Assembly (NCBI RefSeq): GCF_945952435.1
Contig: NZ_CAMFHZ010000014.1
Coordinates: 25,288 to 89,287, forward strand
Reading direction: 5' to 3'
Length of the DNA: 64,000 nucleotides
Origin: an uncultured Microbacterium sp.
Lineage (GTDB): Bacteria; Actinomycetota; Actinomycetes; Actinomycetales; Microbacteriaceae
Positions 37,178 through 49,436 of this stretch are shown here, piece by piece (within the stretch, counting starts at the first letter, position 1; the number at the start of each line of letters is the position of its first letter). The position numbers and the translations under genes were made by a program. Below the pieces are notes generated by a model. It saw only the letters and a list, made by a program, of their open reading frames with translations. It was not told the DNA's origin and did no database searches.

Positions 37178-37209
37178 CGTCCCTGCGGTGCCTCCGCCCG
37201 CTTCTCCCT

Positions 37210-37246
37210 CCCGGATCCGCGACCGTGACGCGCGCGCGGATCCGGG
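37210..37246 (+). terminator. Terminator after the GH65 gene
   Basis: Twelve-base perfect arms CCCGGATCCGCG (37210-37221) and CGCGGATCCGGG (37235-37246). Confidence 0.65.
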
Positions 37247-37304
37247 GGCGGGAGCCGCGGACGCACCCGGTCCGAATGTCGGACGCACGCTCTAGGCTTG
37301 TGTG

Positions 37305-39716
37305 GTGAGCACAGCCCTGTACCGCCGCTACCGGCCAGAGACCTTCGGGGAGATGATCGGTCAGTCGCAGGTGACCGATCCGCTCACGACCGCGTTGCGC
37401 GGCGACCGGGTGGGCCACGCCTACCTCTTCTCGGGACCGCGCGGCTGCGGCAAGACCACGTCCGCGCGCATCCTCGCCCGCTGTCTGAACTGCGCCGAGG
37501 GCCCCACCGACACGCCGTGCGGCGTCTGCCCGAGCTGCGTCGAGCTGTCCCGCTCGGGCGGCGGATCGCTCGACGTCGTCGAGATCGACGCGGCGAGCCA
37601 CAACGGCGTCGACGACGCCCGAGACCTCCGCGAGCGGGCCACGTTCGCGCCGAGCCGCGACCGGTTCAAGATCTTCATCCTCGACGAGGCGCACATGGTC
37701 ACCCCGCAGGGGTTCAACGCGCTGCTCAAGCTCGTCGAGGAGCCGCCGCCGCACGTGAAGTTCATCTTCGCGACGACCGAGCCCGAGAAGGTGCTCGGCA
37801 CGATCCGGTCCCGCACCCACCACTATCCGTTCCGCCTCGTCCCGCCCGCGGCGATGCTCGCCTACGTCGAGAAGCTCTGCGCCGAGGAGGGCGTCTCGGT
37901 CGCGCAAGGGGTTCTGCCCCTCGTGGTGCGCGCCGGCGGCGGCTCGCCGCGAGACACCCTGTCCCTCCTCGATCAGCTCATCGCCGGGTCCGAGGAGGGC
38001 GAGGTCACGTACGAGCGCGCGGTCGCGCTCCTCGGCTACACGCACTCCGCGCTGCTCGATGAGATCGTGGACGCGCTCGCCGCGGGCGACGCCTCGACGG
38101 CGTTCCCCGCGATCGACCGGGTGGTGCAGACCGGCCAGGATCCGCGTCGGTTCGTCGACGATCTGCTCGAGCGGCTGCGAGACCTCATCGTCATCGCCGC
38201 GGTCGGCGAGGGTGCGGCGGCGGTGCTGCGCGGCGTCCCGGAGGACGAGCTCGCCCGCATGCGCGCCCAGGCGGGTGCGTTCGGTGGCCCGAGGCTCTCC
38301 CGCGCCGCCGACCTGGTCAGCGCCGCCCTCGACGACATGAGCGGTGCGACCTCCCCGCGGCTGCATCTGGAGCTGCTCGTCGCGCGCGTGCTGACCGCCC
38401 TCGCGGGTGAGACGGCGTCCGAGGCCCCACTGTCCGCGCGCGCCGCTCCGACGAGCACGGCGACCTCTCCCTCCGCGCCGGCAGGTCCCGCCGCCGCCGC
38501 GTCCGAGGCGCGGACGGCTGCCGCGCCGACGGGCTCCGCGGCCGCCCCGACCGCCTCCGCAAAGCCGACCGCCTCCGCAGAGCCGACCGCTTCCGGCACG
38601 CCGAGTGATGCCGCCGCCGTGCCGAACGCTTCCGCCGAGTCGACCGGTTCCGTCGAGTCGACTGGTTCCGTCGAGTCGACCGCCCCCGAGGCGACCCCGG
38701 CCGCTTCCGCGCCGTCCGGCGACGCCGGATCCGCTGCCGCGGATGCGCCCATCGCGCAGCCGGCGCGACCGGACGGCCCCGTCGACCTCGACCGGATCCG
38801 CGCGGCCTGGCCGGCTGTGCTCGGGCGCCTCGAGAAGCTGAGCCGCGGCTCGTGGCTCGTCGTGACGGCCGTGCAGCCCCTGGCCTTCGACCCCGCGTCC
38901 GAGGTGCTGACCCTCGGCTTCCCCGGTCCGAACGACGTCTCCCGGTTCAAGGGCACGAAGCCCGGCGAGGGTCCCTCGGACCACCTCCGCTCGGCGATCG
39001 AGTCCGAGCTCGGGATCGTCGTCAAGTATCGTCCTGCCCCGCTTCCCGCGCCCGAACGCGACTTACCCGAACGCGACTTAGACGAGAGCGGGAAGGCCCC
39101 GCGACCCGACGAGTCCTCCACGGAACGCCCGCCGTCCGGCGGCCCGTCCGCCCCCCGAGCACCGTCCTCTCCGGCGCCGGTGCGCGGGTCCGCGGCGCCG
39201 GTCACGGAGTGGGCCGTCGCGCCGATCCCTCAGGGTGTCGACGAGCCTGCTCCCTCCGCCGCGTCGTCGTCCGCGGGCGTCCCCGAGAACGGGCCCGCGT
39301 CGTCGCCGGTTCCCCCATCCGCTCCGGCGCCCTCGGCGGTCGCCACACGGGTCGCGCAGTTCCCCGTGGACGAGGAGCCGGCGGACGTCGAGGCCATGCC
39401 GGCGTCCGGCTGGTACGAGCCGGTGCACGACGGTGACGTCCTCGACGACGAGCCGCCCTTCCCGGACGACGAGGCCGACGCCCCCGGCCCCGAGACGGAT
39501 CCCTCCCTCGCACGACGTCCCGCCGCGGCGGCGATGCCGCAGCCCTCGGCGCCGGCCGCCCCGGGCGGCTCCGGACGCCCTGCCCCTGCCCCCGCGGGAC
39601 CGGCGCGGTCCGGTGCACCCGGCGTCCAGCGCTACGGCGAGGCCGTGGTCCGCCAGGTGCTCGGGGCGACGTTCGTCCGTGAGGAGCCCTACGAGCCGCA
39701 GACGAGGTTCCACTGA
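37305..39716 (+). CDS. dnaX: DNA polymerase III subunit gamma/tau
   Basis: The start is placed at the second of two adjacent GTG codons because TAGGCT (37293-37298) lies exactly six bases before it. The 803-residue product begins [19 protein letters not shown], with Walker [20 protein letters not shown], a Cys4 zinc module (CLNC, CGVCPSC), [16 protein letters not shown] and sensor 1 [15 protein letters not shown]. The C-terminal half is a long Ala/Pro/Ser-rich tau tail with in-frame repeats at 38637-38681 and 39051-39080. DnaX loads the sliding clamp and organises the replisome. recR follows with a one-base overlap. Confidence 0.96.
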   Translation: MSTALYRRYRPETFGEMIGQSQVTDPLTTALRGDRVGHAYLFSGPRGCGKTTSARILARCLNCAEGPTDTPCGVCPSCVELSRSGGGSLDVVEIDAASHNGVDDARDLRERATFAPSRDRFKIFILDEAHMVTPQGFNALLKLVEEPPPHVKFIFATTEPEKVLGTIRSRTHHYPFRLVPPAAMLAYVEKLCAEEGVSVAQGVLPLVVRAGGGSPRDTLSLLDQLIAGSEEGEVTYERAVALLGYTHSALLDEIVDALAAGDASTAFPAIDRVVQTGQDPRRFVDDLLERLRDLIVIAAVGEGAAAVLRGVPEDELARMRAQAGAFGGPRLSRAADLVSAALDDMSGATSPRLHLELLVARVLTALAGETASEAPLSARAAPTSTATSPSAPAGPAAAASEARTAAAPTGSAAAPTASAKPTASAEPTASGTPSDAAAVPNASAESTGSVESTGSVESTAPEATPAASAPSGDAGSAAADAPIAQPARPDGPVDLDRIRAAWPAVLGRLEKLSRGSWLVVTAVQPLAFDPASEVLTLGFPGPNDVSRFKGTKPGEGPSDHLRSAIESELGIVVKYRPAPLPAPERDLPERDLDESGKAPRPDESSTERPPSGGPSAPRAPSSPAPVRGSAAPVTEWAVAPIPQGVDEPAPSAASSSAGVPENGPASSPVPPSAPAPSAVATRVAQFPVDEEPADVEAMPASGWYEPVHDGDVLDDEPPFPDDEADAPGPETDPSLARRPAAAAMPQPSAPAAPGGSGRPAPAPAGPARSGAPGVQRYGEAVVRQVLGATFVREEPYEPQTRFH

Positions 39717-40309
39717 TGTACGACGGCATCGTCCAGGAGTTGATCGACGAGTTCGGCCGTCTGCCCGGCATCGGGCCGAAGTCGGCGCAGCGCATCACGT
39801 TCCACATCCTCCAGACGCCCTCCTTCGACGTGAAGCGGCTCTCGCAGCTGCTCACCGAGGTGCGCGAGCGCGTGCGGTTCTGCGAGATCTGCGGCAACGT
39901 CGCCGAGCAGGAGCGGTGCGCGATCTGCCGCGACCCGCGCCGCGACGGAAGCGTGATCTGTGTCGTGGAGGACGCGAAGGACGTCGCCGCGATCGAGCGC
40001 ACGCGGGAGTTCCGCGGTCTGTACCAGGTGCTCGGCGGGGCGATCAGCCCGATCGCCGGAATCGGTCCCGACGACCTGCGCATCGCGCAGCTCCTGTCCC
40101 GGCTCGCCGACGGCACGGTGCAGGAGGTCATCCTCGCGACCAACCCGAACCTGGAGGGGGAGGCGACCGCGAGCTACCTCAGCAGACTGCTCACCAGCAT
40201 GCAGATCACGGTGTCCCGGCTGGCCTCCGGCCTGCCCGTCGGCGGCGATCTGGAGTACGCCGACGAGGTGACCCTCGGCCGCGCGTTCGAGGGCCGGCGC
40301 GTCCTGTGA
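39716..40309 (+). CDS. recR: Recombination mediator RecR
   Basis: 197 residues: helix-hairpin-helix [12 protein letters not shown], Cys4 zinc finger [18 protein letters not shown], Toprim domain [15 protein letters not shown] with [17 protein letters not shown], and the C-terminal Walker-like tail. RecR works with RecF/RecO to load RecA on gapped DNA. The start overlaps the dnaX stop and the stop overlaps the next GTG, so translation is coupled throughout. Confidence 0.97.
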   Translation: MYDGIVQELIDEFGRLPGIGPKSAQRITFHILQTPSFDVKRLSQLLTEVRERVRFCEICGNVAEQERCAICRDPRRDGSVICVVEDAKDVAAIERTREFRGLYQVLGGAISPIAGIGPDDLRIAQLLSRLADGTVQEVILATNPNLEGEATASYLSRLLTSMQITVSRLASGLPVGGDLEYADEVTLGRAFEGRRVL

Positions 40310-41334
40310 GCGGCGCGGGTTTCAGCCGGCGCGGCTGGCTGCTCTTCGCGGCCATGTGCGTGCTGTGGGGCGTGCCCTACCTGCTCATCAGCGTCGCCGT
40401 GCAGTCGTTCTCGCCCCCCGCGGTGGTGGCGGGGCGCACGCTCATCGCCGCGCTCCTGCTGCTGCCCTTCGCGATCCGCAGCGGCGCGCTCCGTGCGGCG
40501 TGGAAGCTGTGGCCCTGGGTGCTCGCGTTCGGACTGGTCGAGATGGCGGGGCCGTTCGTCCTGCTCGGCCACGCGGAGGAGTCCCTGCCGTCCGGGCTGA
40601 CCGGGCTCCTGGTCGCGACCGTCCCGCTCTTCGCCGCCCTCATCGCGCTCGGAGGCGGGGACCGCGGTGTGCTGGCCCCCGCGCGCCTGGTCGGTCTTCT
40701 CGTGGGCTTCGTCGGCGTGGGCGTCGTCGTCGCCGGACCCGGGCTGTTCGGAGGGCGCGTCGACCTCCTCTCCGCGGGGGAGGTGCTGCTCGTCGCCGTC
40801 CTCTACGCGACCGCGCCGTTCATCGTCGCCCGCAAGCTGCACGACGTGCCATCGCTCGGCACGATCACGCTCGCCCTGCTCTTCGTCGGCATCCTCTACC
40901 TCCCGATCGCGGGCGTCACCCAGCACGAGGTGCCGACCGCGCCCTCGATCGTCGCGCTGATCGCGCTCGCCGTGGTCTGCACCGCGGTCGCGTTCCTCGC
41001 CTTCTTCGCCCTCATCAAGGAGGTCGGACCGGTCCGCGCGCCGCTGTTCACGTACGTCAACCCCATCGTCGCGATCGTGCTCGGCTTCCTCGTGCTCGGG
41101 GAGCCGCTCACGCCGGGGCTGCTGCTCGGCTTCCCGCTCGTGATCGTCGGGTGCTGGTTCGCGGGGACCGGCGGGCGGCTCCGCGCGCGCACGCCGATCG
41201 ACCCCGCCGCGGTCGCCGTGACGACCGAAGCGGTGCCGCCCGGCGGGAGGCCCGAGGAACAGCCGGGGCTCACGCGGCCCGGCGGATCCGCTTCCCCAGG
41301 GCGATCAGCAGCAGCACGAAGCCCGCGCCGATGA
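40306..41334 (+). CDS. EamA/DMT-superfamily transporter
   Basis: The GTG at 40306 overlaps the recR stop (GTGA). The 342-residue product has ten predicted helices in two EamA repeats, [18 protein letters not shown] at the start of the first and [19 protein letters not shown] at the start of the second, with the signature [22 protein letters not shown] near the end. The family exports amino acids or other small metabolites. The last 65 bases overlap the 3' end of the convergent DUF2871 gene, an unusually deep overlap for the unconserved C-terminal tail. Confidence 0.88.
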   Translation: MSGAGFSRRGWLLFAAMCVLWGVPYLLISVAVQSFSPPAVVAGRTLIAALLLLPFAIRSGALRAAWKLWPWVLAFGLVEMAGPFVLLGHAEESLPSGLTGLLVATVPLFAALIALGGGDRGVLAPARLVGLLVGFVGVGVVVAGPGLFGGRVDLLSAGEVLLVAVLYATAPFIVARKLHDVPSLGTITLALLFVGILYLPIAGVTQHEVPTAPSIVALIALAVVCTAVAFLAFFALIKEVGPVRAPLFTYVNPIVAIVLGFLVLGEPLTPGLLLGFPLVIVGCWFAGTGGRLRARTPIDPAAVAVTTEAVPPGGRPEEQPGLTRPGGSASPGRSAAARSPRR

Positions 41335-41749
41335 GAATGTGCCCGGCCCCCGCGATGCCCGAGATCGCCTTCGACGGCTCGATCTTCACCACGTCGAGGA
41401 TCCCGTGCCAGGTCATCATCGCGCCCGTCAGCAGCACGCCCGCGTTGTAGATCCAGAAGAACCAGCGGAACAGCCGACTCGCCGAGAGCGTGAACGTCTT
41501 CTCCAGGACGAGGACGACGAGCCCCACGAGCGCCCCGAGCACGAGCAGGTGCGTGTGCACGAGCGCCAGCTGACCGCTGACTCCGTCGGGGAATCCCTGC
41601 GCCTTGGTGAACTCCCGAGAGAACACGCCGGCGCCGAGGCCGAGCGCGATCCACACCGTCGTCGAGACGAAGAGTGCGGTGAGGGCGCTGCGGGACGCGG
41701 GCGACGTGACGGGGCGGTCGTTGGATGCGGGAGGGGCGGTGATCGTCAT
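41270..41749 (-). CDS. DUF2871 family small membrane protein
   Basis: The start is set at MTITAPP (41749); the upstream in-frame ATG would add 13 unconserved residues. The 159-residue product has four helices with FVSTTVWIALGLGAGVFSRE, HTHLLVLGALVGLVVLVLE, FFWIYNAGVLLTGAMMTWHG and [19 protein letters not shown]. Conserved His residues inside the helices suggest metal or haem contact, but no function is known. Confidence 0.75.
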   Translation of the reverse strand: MTITAPPASNDRPVTSPASRSALTALFVSTTVWIALGLGAGVFSREFTKAQGFPDGVSGQLALVHTHLLVLGALVGLVVLVLEKTFTLSASRLFRWFFWIYNAGVLLTGAMMTWHGILDVVKIEPSKAISGIAGAGHILIGAGFVLLLIALGKRIRRAA

Positions 41750-41844
41750 GTCTCCACGTTCCCGCGAACCCGGTGGATCCGGATCCACCGAAGGATCGAT
41801 CTTGCGCCGGGGCGGAGCACGCGCGGAGAGGGGAGAATCGGAGC

Positions 41845-43044
41845 ATGACGATCGCGGCCGAGGATTCCCCCCGCCGGCGCATGCTGCGCGGCGCGCGCTT
41901 CGCGCTGCACCTCATCACCGTCGTGCTCGTCGTGGTGACGACCGTACGCGCGGGGACCGAGGGCCCGCTGCTTCCCGTGCTCCTCGCCGCGGCGGTCTAT
42001 CTGGCCTGGTACGGGGCGGGTGCCGGTTTCGCGCATCGCCGTGCCGCCGGGTGGTGGATGCTCGGTCTCGCCGCGATCTGGATCGGGATGCTCCTGCTGT
42101 CGCCGGAGTTCGTCTGGCTCGCGTTCCCGCTGCTGCTGCTCGCGGGGCACGTGCTGCGGCTGCCGCTCTCGCTCCTCTTCGTCGTGATGGTGCTGGCCGC
42201 CTCGATCGCGTTCCCTTTGCTGCATCCGGGTGGTGTCCCGGTCGGATCCTCGCTCGCGCACGTCGTCGGCCCTCTCGTCGGCGGTGGCTTCGCGTTCGCG
42301 GTGTCGCTCGGCTATGACGCGCTGCTGCGCGACGCCGCCGAGCGCGAGCGGCTGATCGCATCGATGCTGCGCGCACAGCACGAGGCCGAGCGGCTGCACG
42401 ACGAGCTCGCCGCGAGCCAGCGCGAGGCGGGGGCCACGCGGGAGCGCACCCGGCTCGCCCGCGACCTGCACGACACGATCGCGCAGGAGCTCAGCACCAT
42501 CGTCATGCTCGCACGGGCCGGAGACAGCGCGGGGCGGCGCGGAACCGTGCAGATCGAGGAACTTGCGCAGCACTCGCTCACCGAGTTGCGTCGGATCGTC
42601 GCCGCGCTGGCACCGGCCGATCTCGACGAGTCCGCTCTCGCGGGCGCGCTCGCCCGCCTGCTCGACGCCCTGCGCGACGAGACCGGGATCGGCGTGGAAC
42701 TGCGCGTCGATCCTGCGCTGCCGGTGCTGAGCACCCCGGTCGAGGTCGCCCTGCTCCGCGTCGCCCAGTCGGCCCTCGCGAACGTGCGCCAGCACGCGGC
42801 CGCCTCGTCCGTCACGGCCGAGCTCGACGTGCGGGACGGGCAGGTCCGGCTGCGCATCTGCGACGACGGCGTCGGATTCGACCCGTCCGCCCGCGGATCC
42901 GACGCGTCGTACGGCCTGGCCGCGATGCGGTCCCGGATGCGTGAGGGGGCGGGGGAGCTGGAGGTCCGCTCCGCTCCCGGCGAGGGCACCCGGCTGACCG
43001 CGACGTTGCCGCTGCCGACCGGTGCGCGGACGGAGGCGTCATGA
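41845..43044 (+). CDS. Sensor histidine kinase, NarL/DesK type
   Basis: 399 residues with five to six N-terminal helices (about 15-155) and almost no extracellular domain, so it probably senses a membrane or intracellular signal. A coiled coil (RDAAERERLIASMLRAQHEAE) leads to the HisKA_3 box ARDLHDTIAQELS with phospho-acceptor His209. The HATPase has VRQHAAA (N box), DDGVGFDP and YGLAAMRSRMREGAGEL (G boxes). The start at 41845 follows GGGAG. The stop overlaps the response regulator start (ATGA). Confidence 0.92.
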   Translation: MTIAAEDSPRRRMLRGARFALHLITVVLVVVTTVRAGTEGPLLPVLLAAAVYLAWYGAGAGFAHRRAAGWWMLGLAAIWIGMLLLSPEFVWLAFPLLLLAGHVLRLPLSLLFVVMVLAASIAFPLLHPGGVPVGSSLAHVVGPLVGGGFAFAVSLGYDALLRDAAERERLIASMLRAQHEAERLHDELAASQREAGATRERTRLARDLHDTIAQELSTIVMLARAGDSAGRRGTVQIEELAQHSLTELRRIVAALAPADLDESALAGALARLLDALRDETGIGVELRVDPALPVLSTPVEVALLRVAQSALANVRQHAAASSVTAELDVRDGQVRLRICDDGVGFDPSARGSDASYGLAAMRSRMREGAGELEVRSAPGEGTRLTATLPLPTGARTEAS

Positions 43045-43658
43045 CGATCCGCCTGCTCATCGTCGACGATCACCCGATCGTGCGCGCCGGGATCCGTGCC
43101 GTCGTCGAAGCCCGCGGTTTCGAGGTGCTCGCCGAAGTCGGCACCGGCGAAGACGCCGTCGAGGCCGCTCTGCGCCTCGGCCCCGACGTCGTGCTCTGCG
43201 ATCTGCGTCTCGGCGAGGGCATGGACGGCGTGGCGACGACGGCTGCGTTGCGCGCCCTGCCGGATCCGCCCGCGGTGCTCATCCTCACCACGTTCGACCA
43301 CGACGCGCAGATCGTGCGCGCCGTCGAAGCCGGCGCCGCGGGGTACCTGCTCAAGGAGGTCGGCGTCGACGTCATCTCCCGGGCGATCGTGGATGCCGCG
43401 GCCGGGTCCATCGTGCCGACGCCGGGGGGAGACGAGCGGCTGGTCGCCGCCCTGCGTGCCCCGCGCGTCGAGCTCACCGCCCGCGAGCAGGAGGTCCTCG
43501 CGCTCGTCGCGGAAGGGCTCGGCAACAGGGAGATCGCGACGCGGCTCTTCGTCGCCGAGGCGACCGTGAAGACGCACGTGGTGCACCTGCTCGACAAGCT
43601 CGGGGTCGACAGCCGCACGGGCGCGGTGTCGGAGGCGCGCCGCCGCGGCCTGCTCTGA
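43041..43658 (+). CDS. LuxR-family response regulator, partner of the upstream kinase
   Basis: 205 residues. The receiver domain has acidic pair DD (9-10), phosphorylation site Asp54 (VLCDLRLGEG), Thr in ILTTFDHD and Lys in GYLLKE. The LuxR HTH is LTAREQEVLALVAEGLGNRE through ATVKTHVVHLLDKLGVDSRT. It is co-translated with the kinase. Targets are unknown; no export or resistance operon follows directly. Confidence 0.95.
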   Translation: MTIRLLIVDDHPIVRAGIRAVVEARGFEVLAEVGTGEDAVEAALRLGPDVVLCDLRLGEGMDGVATTAALRALPDPPAVLILTTFDHDAQIVRAVEAGAAGYLLKEVGVDVISRAIVDAAAGSIVPTPGGDERLVAALRAPRVELTAREQEVLALVAEGLGNREIATRLFVAEATVKTHVVHLLDKLGVDSRTGAVSEARRRGLL

Positions 43659-43671
43659 CGCGACCTCCGCC

Positions 43672-43719
43672 CGGCGGTCATGCCGGATCCGTCACATGCC
43701 GGATCCGGCATGACCGCCG
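43672..43719 (+). terminator. Long perfect hairpin between the two-component genes and lysC
   Basis: Nineteen-base perfect arms (43672-43690 and 43701-43719) with a ten-base loop. The arm core is GGTCATGCCGGATCC. No U tract follows. It ends the two-component operon just before the lysC promoter (TAGAAT, 43723-43728). Confidence 0.7.
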
Positions 43720-43776
43720 CTCGTAGAATGAGGCTGGCGCGCCGCCCGTGGCGCCCGGCATCCCCAGGAGTTCCTC

Positions 43777-45063
43777 GTGGCCCTCATCGTGCAGAAGTAC
43801 GGCGGCTCGTCCGTCGCCGACGCGGAGAGCATCAAGCGCGTCGCCAAGCGCATCGTCGACACCCGCCGCGCGGGGCATGACGTCGTCGTCGCCGTGAGCG
43901 CGATGGGCGACACCACCGACGAGCTGCTCGACCTCGCCGCCGAGGTCGCGCCGATCCCCGCTCCCCGGGAACTCGACATGCTGCTCTCCAGCGGGGAGCG
44001 CATCTCGATGGCGCTGCTCGCGATGGCGATCCACTCCATGGGCTTCGACGCGCGCTCCTTCACCGGCCCGCAGGCCGGGATGCGCACCGACAGCCGGCAC
44101 GGATCCGCACGCATCGTCGAGGTCACCCCGACCCGTCTGCGCGAAGCGCTCGACGAGGGGGCGATCGTCATCGTCGCCGGCTTCCAGGGCATCAACGACG
44201 ACACGCAGGACATCACCACGCTCGGCCGAGGGGGATCCGACACCACCGCCGTCGCGCTCGCCGCGGCGCTCGGCGCCGACGTCTGCGAGATCTACAGCGA
44301 CGTCGATGGGATCTACACGGCGGATCCGCGGGTGGTCCCGCTCGCGCACAAGCTGGCGCACGTCTCCAGCGAGGAGATGCTCGAGCTCGCGGCCAACGGA
44401 GCGAAGGTGCTCTACATCCGCGCCGTCGAGTACGCGCGTCGGCATGGCGTCCTGATCCATGCCCGTTCGACCTTCACGGCGAACGAGGGCACCTACGTTC
44501 TGGGCGAGGGAATGAAGAACCCCCGCGAATCCGAGGGAGAAGCCATGGAAGAGCCGATCGTCGCCGGGGTCGCCACCGATCTCAGCCAGGCCAAGGTCAC
44601 GGTCGCCGGGGTTCCGGACGTCCCGGGCAAAGCGGCCGAGATCTTCAAGATCGTGGCGAAGTCGGGCGCGAACGTCGACATGATCGTGCAGAACGTCTCC
44701 GCCGCCTCGACGGGTCGCACCGACATCTCCTTCACGCTGCCGAAGTCCGACGCGGCCGGTGCGCTCAAGGCCCTCGCCGCCGAGCAGTCCGACGTCGGGT
44801 TCGAGAGCCTGCTGCACGACGACCAGATCGGCAAGCTCTCGGTGGTCGGCGCCGGCATGCGGACGCACTCCGGCGTGTCCGCGATCCTCTTCGAGGCGCT
44901 GTCGACCGCAGGCGTGAACCTGGAGATGATCTCTACCTCGGAGATCCGCATCTCGGTCGTCGTCCGCGGCGACGAGCTCGCCGATGCCGCCCGCGTCGTG
45001 CATGCGGCATACGGCCTGGACAGCGAGATCGAGGTCGTGGTGGCGGCCGGCACCGGTCGCTGA
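43777..45063 (+). CDS. lysC: Aspartate kinase
   Basis: 428 residues; GTG start with AGGAG six bases upstream. The kinase domain has [35 protein letters not shown] and [19 protein letters not shown]. Two ACT domains (about 265-420) bind feedback inhibitors lysine and threonine. It phosphorylates aspartate as the first step toward lysine, threonine, methionine and diaminopimelate. TAGAAT at 43723-43728 implies a leader of about 40 bases. asd lies 1 kb downstream, separated by an opposite-strand gene. Confidence 0.96.
   Translation: MALIVQKYGGSSVADAESIKRVAKRIVDTRRAGHDVVVAVSAMGDTTDELLDLAAEVAPIPAPRELDMLLSSGERISMALLAMAIHSMGFDARSFTGPQAGMRTDSRHGSARIVEVTPTRLREALDEGAIVIVAGFQGINDDTQDITTLGRGGSDTTAVALAAALGADVCEIYSDVDGIYTADPRVVPLAHKLAHVSSEEMLELAANGAKVLYIRAVEYARRHGVLIHARSTFTANEGTYVLGEGMKNPRESEGEAMEEPIVAGVATDLSQAKVTVAGVPDVPGKAAEIFKIVAKSGANVDMIVQNVSAASTGRTDISFTLPKSDAAGALKALAAEQSDVGFESLLHDDQIGKLSVVGAGMRTHSGVSAILFEALSTAGVNLEMISTSEIRISVVVRGDELADAARVVHAAYGLDSEIEVVVAAGTGR
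44545..45063 (+). CDS. lysC: Internal in-frame start for the aspartate kinase beta subunit
   Basis: An ATG at codon 257 ([19 protein letters not shown]) is preceded by GAGGGAG with a five-base gap. In Corynebacterium and Bacillus, aspartate kinase is an alpha2-beta2 enzyme whose beta subunit is translated from exactly this site. The product would be 172 residues with both ACT domains. The ribosome site is seen; its use here is inferred. Confidence 0.6.
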   Translation: MEEPIVAGVATDLSQAKVTVAGVPDVPGKAAEIFKIVAKSGANVDMIVQNVSAASTGRTDISFTLPKSDAAGALKALAAEQSDVGFESLLHDDQIGKLSVVGAGMRTHSGVSAILFEALSTAGVNLEMISTSEIRISVVVRGDELADAARVVHAAYGLDSEIEVVVAAGTGR

Positions 45064-45105
45064 GACCGAGAAACCCGCGAGACCGAGCGGTGGAGCCCGG
45101 CGCCC

Positions 45106-47164
<2,059 letters not shown>

Positions 47165-47287
47165 CGCGGGGCGCGTGTCGCGGGGGTGGGTCGTCGCCGC
47201 GGGAGGGCCGCCCGTCCGGCGAATCCTCGACGGCGGATGGCCGACTCGGCGAAGAGCGGTACCCCGGCGGGCAACTAGACTGTTCGA

Positions 47288-48748
47288 GTGACTGAATCCG
47301 TCGACGTCGTCCTCATCGGCGGTGGCATCATGAGCGCCACCCTGGGAACCCTGCTCCGCGAACTGCAGCCCGACTGGAAGGTCGTCGCGTTCGAGCGTCT
47401 GAGCGAGGTGGCCGAGGAGAGCTCGAACGCCTGGAACAACGCCGGTACGGGCCACGCGGCCCTCTGCGAGCTGAACTACATGCCCGAGGGCAAGGACGGC
47501 TCGCTCGACCCGGCCAAGGCGATCGGCATCAACGAGCAGTTCCAGCTCAGCCGTCAGCTCTGGTCGACGCTCGTGGATCGCGGCGTGCTCGACGCGCCCA
47601 CCACGTTCATCAACTCGACCCCGCACATGACGTTCGTGCGGGGCCAGAAGGACGTCGACTACCTGCGTCGCCGCTACGAGGTGCTCAAGCAGCAGCCGCT
47701 GTTCGAGGGCATCGAGTACAGCGAGGACTCCCGGGTCATCAACCAGTGGGCGCCGCTGCTCATGCAGAAGAGGCGCAAGGGCGAGCCGTTCGCCGCGACC
47801 CGCACGCCCAGCGGCACGGACGTCGACTTCGGATCCCTCACGCGTCAGCTCTTCGACCGTCTCACCGAGGACGAGAACTTCACCCTGCGCACCAACACGG
47901 AGGTCCGCTCGCTGAAGAAGCAGAAGGACGGCACCTGGCTCGTCCGCTACCGCAACAACGTCGGACGCTCGACGGGGCAGGTGCGCGCCCGCTTCGTGTT
48001 CGTCGGCGCCGGCGGCTGGGCGCTCAAGCTGCTGCAGGGATCCGGGATCGACGAGATCAAGGGCTACGGCTGCTTCCCGATCGGCGGTCAGTGGCTGAAG
48101 ACCTCCAACCCCGCGATCGTCTCCCAGCACCAGGCGAAGGTGTACTCCCAGGCGCCGGTCGGCGCGCCCCCGATGTCCGTGCCGCATCTGGACACGCGCG
48201 TGGTGGACGGCGACACGAGCCTGCTCTTCGGCCCCTTCGCAACGTTCAGCCCGAAGTTCCTCAAGCAGGGCGGCATGCTCGACATCGTCACGCAGGTGCG
48301 CCCGCACAACCTGGGCAGCATGCTGAAGGTCGCGTTCACGAATTTCGACCTCATCAAGTACCTCGTGAGCGAGCTGCTCAAGACGCACCACAAGAAGGTC
48401 TCGACCCTGCGCGAGTTCATGCCCACCGCGCAGGACGAGGACTGGGAGCTGCTCCAAGCCGGTCAGCGCGCGCAGGTCATGAAGGGCGGCAAGCTGCAGT
48501 TCGGCACCGAGGTCGTCGCGGCCGCGGACGGCACGATCGCGGGCCTGCTCGGGGCGTCCCCCGGTGCCTCCACCGCCGTGCCGGTCATGCTCGACGTGCT
48601 GCAGCGCTGCTTCCCCGACAAGGCCGCGGAGTGGGCGCCCAAGCTCCAGGCGCTCATCCCGACGCTCGGCGAGAAGCTGAACGACGACGCCGCGGATGCT
48701 GAGGCATCGATGGCGTCCACCGCGAAGACGCTCGACCTCACCGCCTGA
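47288..48748 (+). CDS. mqo: Malate:quinone oxidoreductase
   Basis: 486 residues: N-terminal FAD-binding VDVVLIGGGIMSATLGTLL, then FERLSEVAEESSNAWNNAGT with the family's substrate region, GAGGWALKLLQGSGI, and the C-terminal GLLGASPGASTAVPVM. It is a peripheral membrane flavoprotein that oxidises malate to oxaloacetate and passes electrons to the quinone pool. The GTG start is six bases after TAGACT (47276-47281), so the mRNA is probably leaderless. Thymidine kinase follows nine bases after the stop. Confidence 0.96.
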   Translation: MTESVDVVLIGGGIMSATLGTLLRELQPDWKVVAFERLSEVAEESSNAWNNAGTGHAALCELNYMPEGKDGSLDPAKAIGINEQFQLSRQLWSTLVDRGVLDAPTTFINSTPHMTFVRGQKDVDYLRRRYEVLKQQPLFEGIEYSEDSRVINQWAPLLMQKRRKGEPFAATRTPSGTDVDFGSLTRQLFDRLTEDENFTLRTNTEVRSLKKQKDGTWLVRYRNNVGRSTGQVRARFVFVGAGGWALKLLQGSGIDEIKGYGCFPIGGQWLKTSNPAIVSQHQAKVYSQAPVGAPPMSVPHLDTRVVDGDTSLLFGPFATFSPKFLKQGGMLDIVTQVRPHNLGSMLKVAFTNFDLIKYLVSELLKTHHKKVSTLREFMPTAQDEDWELLQAGQRAQVMKGGKLQFGTEVVAAADGTIAGLLGASPGASTAVPVMLDVLQRCFPDKAAEWAPKLQALIPTLGEKLNDDAADAEASMASTAKTLDLTA

Positions 48749-48757
48749 TCCCGCGCC

Positions 48758-49360
48758 GTGGCCAAGTTGTACTTCCGCTACGGGGCGATGAACTCCGGAA
48801 AGTCGACGGCGCTGCTGCAGGCCGCGTACAACTACGAGGAGCGCGGGCAGACCGTGCTGCTCGCCAAGCCCGCGATCGACACCAAGGGCGCCTCGCAGAT
48901 CGAGAGCCGCCTCGGCATGACCCGGGAGGTCGACTTCCTCATCGGCGCCGGCCAGGACGCCGGACGGCTCTTCCGCGACGAGCGGGAGGGCGTGCGACGG
49001 AGCGGATCCGACGTCGCCTGTCTGCTCGTCGACGAGGCGCAGTTCCTCGCGCCCGCGCAGGTCGACGACCTGTTCCGGATCGCGGTCGAGGACGACATCC
49101 CGGTGCTCGCCTACGGGATCCGCAACGACTTCCTCACGCACGCGTTCCCCGGCTCCGGGCGGCTTCTCGCGATCGCGCACACGCTGGAGGAGCTCAAGAC
49201 GATCTGCCGCTGCGGGCGCAAGGCGGTCTTCAACGGCCGACGCATCGGCGACCGTTTCGTCTTCGACGGCGATCAGGTCGCGATCGACGGGGAATCCGTC
49301 GCCTACGAGTCCCTCTGCGGGCACTGCTACCTCGAGGAGTCCGGCGGACGCCTGGGCTGA
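48758..49360 (+). CDS. tdk: Thymidine kinase
   Basis: 200 residues; GTG start. P-loop YRYGAMNSGKSTALLQ-type sequence (shown as FRYGAMNSGKSTALLQAAYN), VDEAQFLAP (Walker B-like), and a zinc ribbon formed by CRCGRKAVF and CGHCY. It salvages thymidine to dTMP. No independent promoter is visible, so it is probably cotranscribed with mqo. Confidence 0.95.
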   Translation: MAKLYFRYGAMNSGKSTALLQAAYNYEERGQTVLLAKPAIDTKGASQIESRLGMTREVDFLIGAGQDAGRLFRDEREGVRRSGSDVACLLVDEAQFLAPAQVDDLFRIAVEDDIPVLAYGIRNDFLTHAFPGSGRLLAIAHTLEELKTICRCGRKAVFNGRRIGDRFVFDGDQVAIDGESVAYESLCGHCYLEESGGRLG

Positions 49361-49397
49361 TCGCCCCGCTGCACGACGGCTCTCCAGGGAGGCTTGC

Positions 49398-49436
49398 GTG
49401 GTCTGACCACACCTTCTAGGCTGTGGTCAGACCACA
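49398..49436 (+). promoter_or_regulatory. Paired FadR/GntR-type operators flanking a -10 box
   Basis: GTGGTCTGACCAC (49398-49410) and GTGGTCAGACCAC (49423-49435) are both perfect 13-base palindromes with TGGTC/GACCA arms, the operator type of FadR-subfamily regulators such as LldR. TAGGCT (49417-49422) lies between them, so binding should block the promoter of the regulator and its downstream enzyme. Confidence 0.85.

Noticed and set aside
33896..37288. An 1130-codon minus-strand frame opposite the mutase and GH65 genes
   Set aside because: The plus-strand genes have clear catalytic motifs. The antisense product is low-complexity Arg/Val/Glu and covers two genes and their gap.
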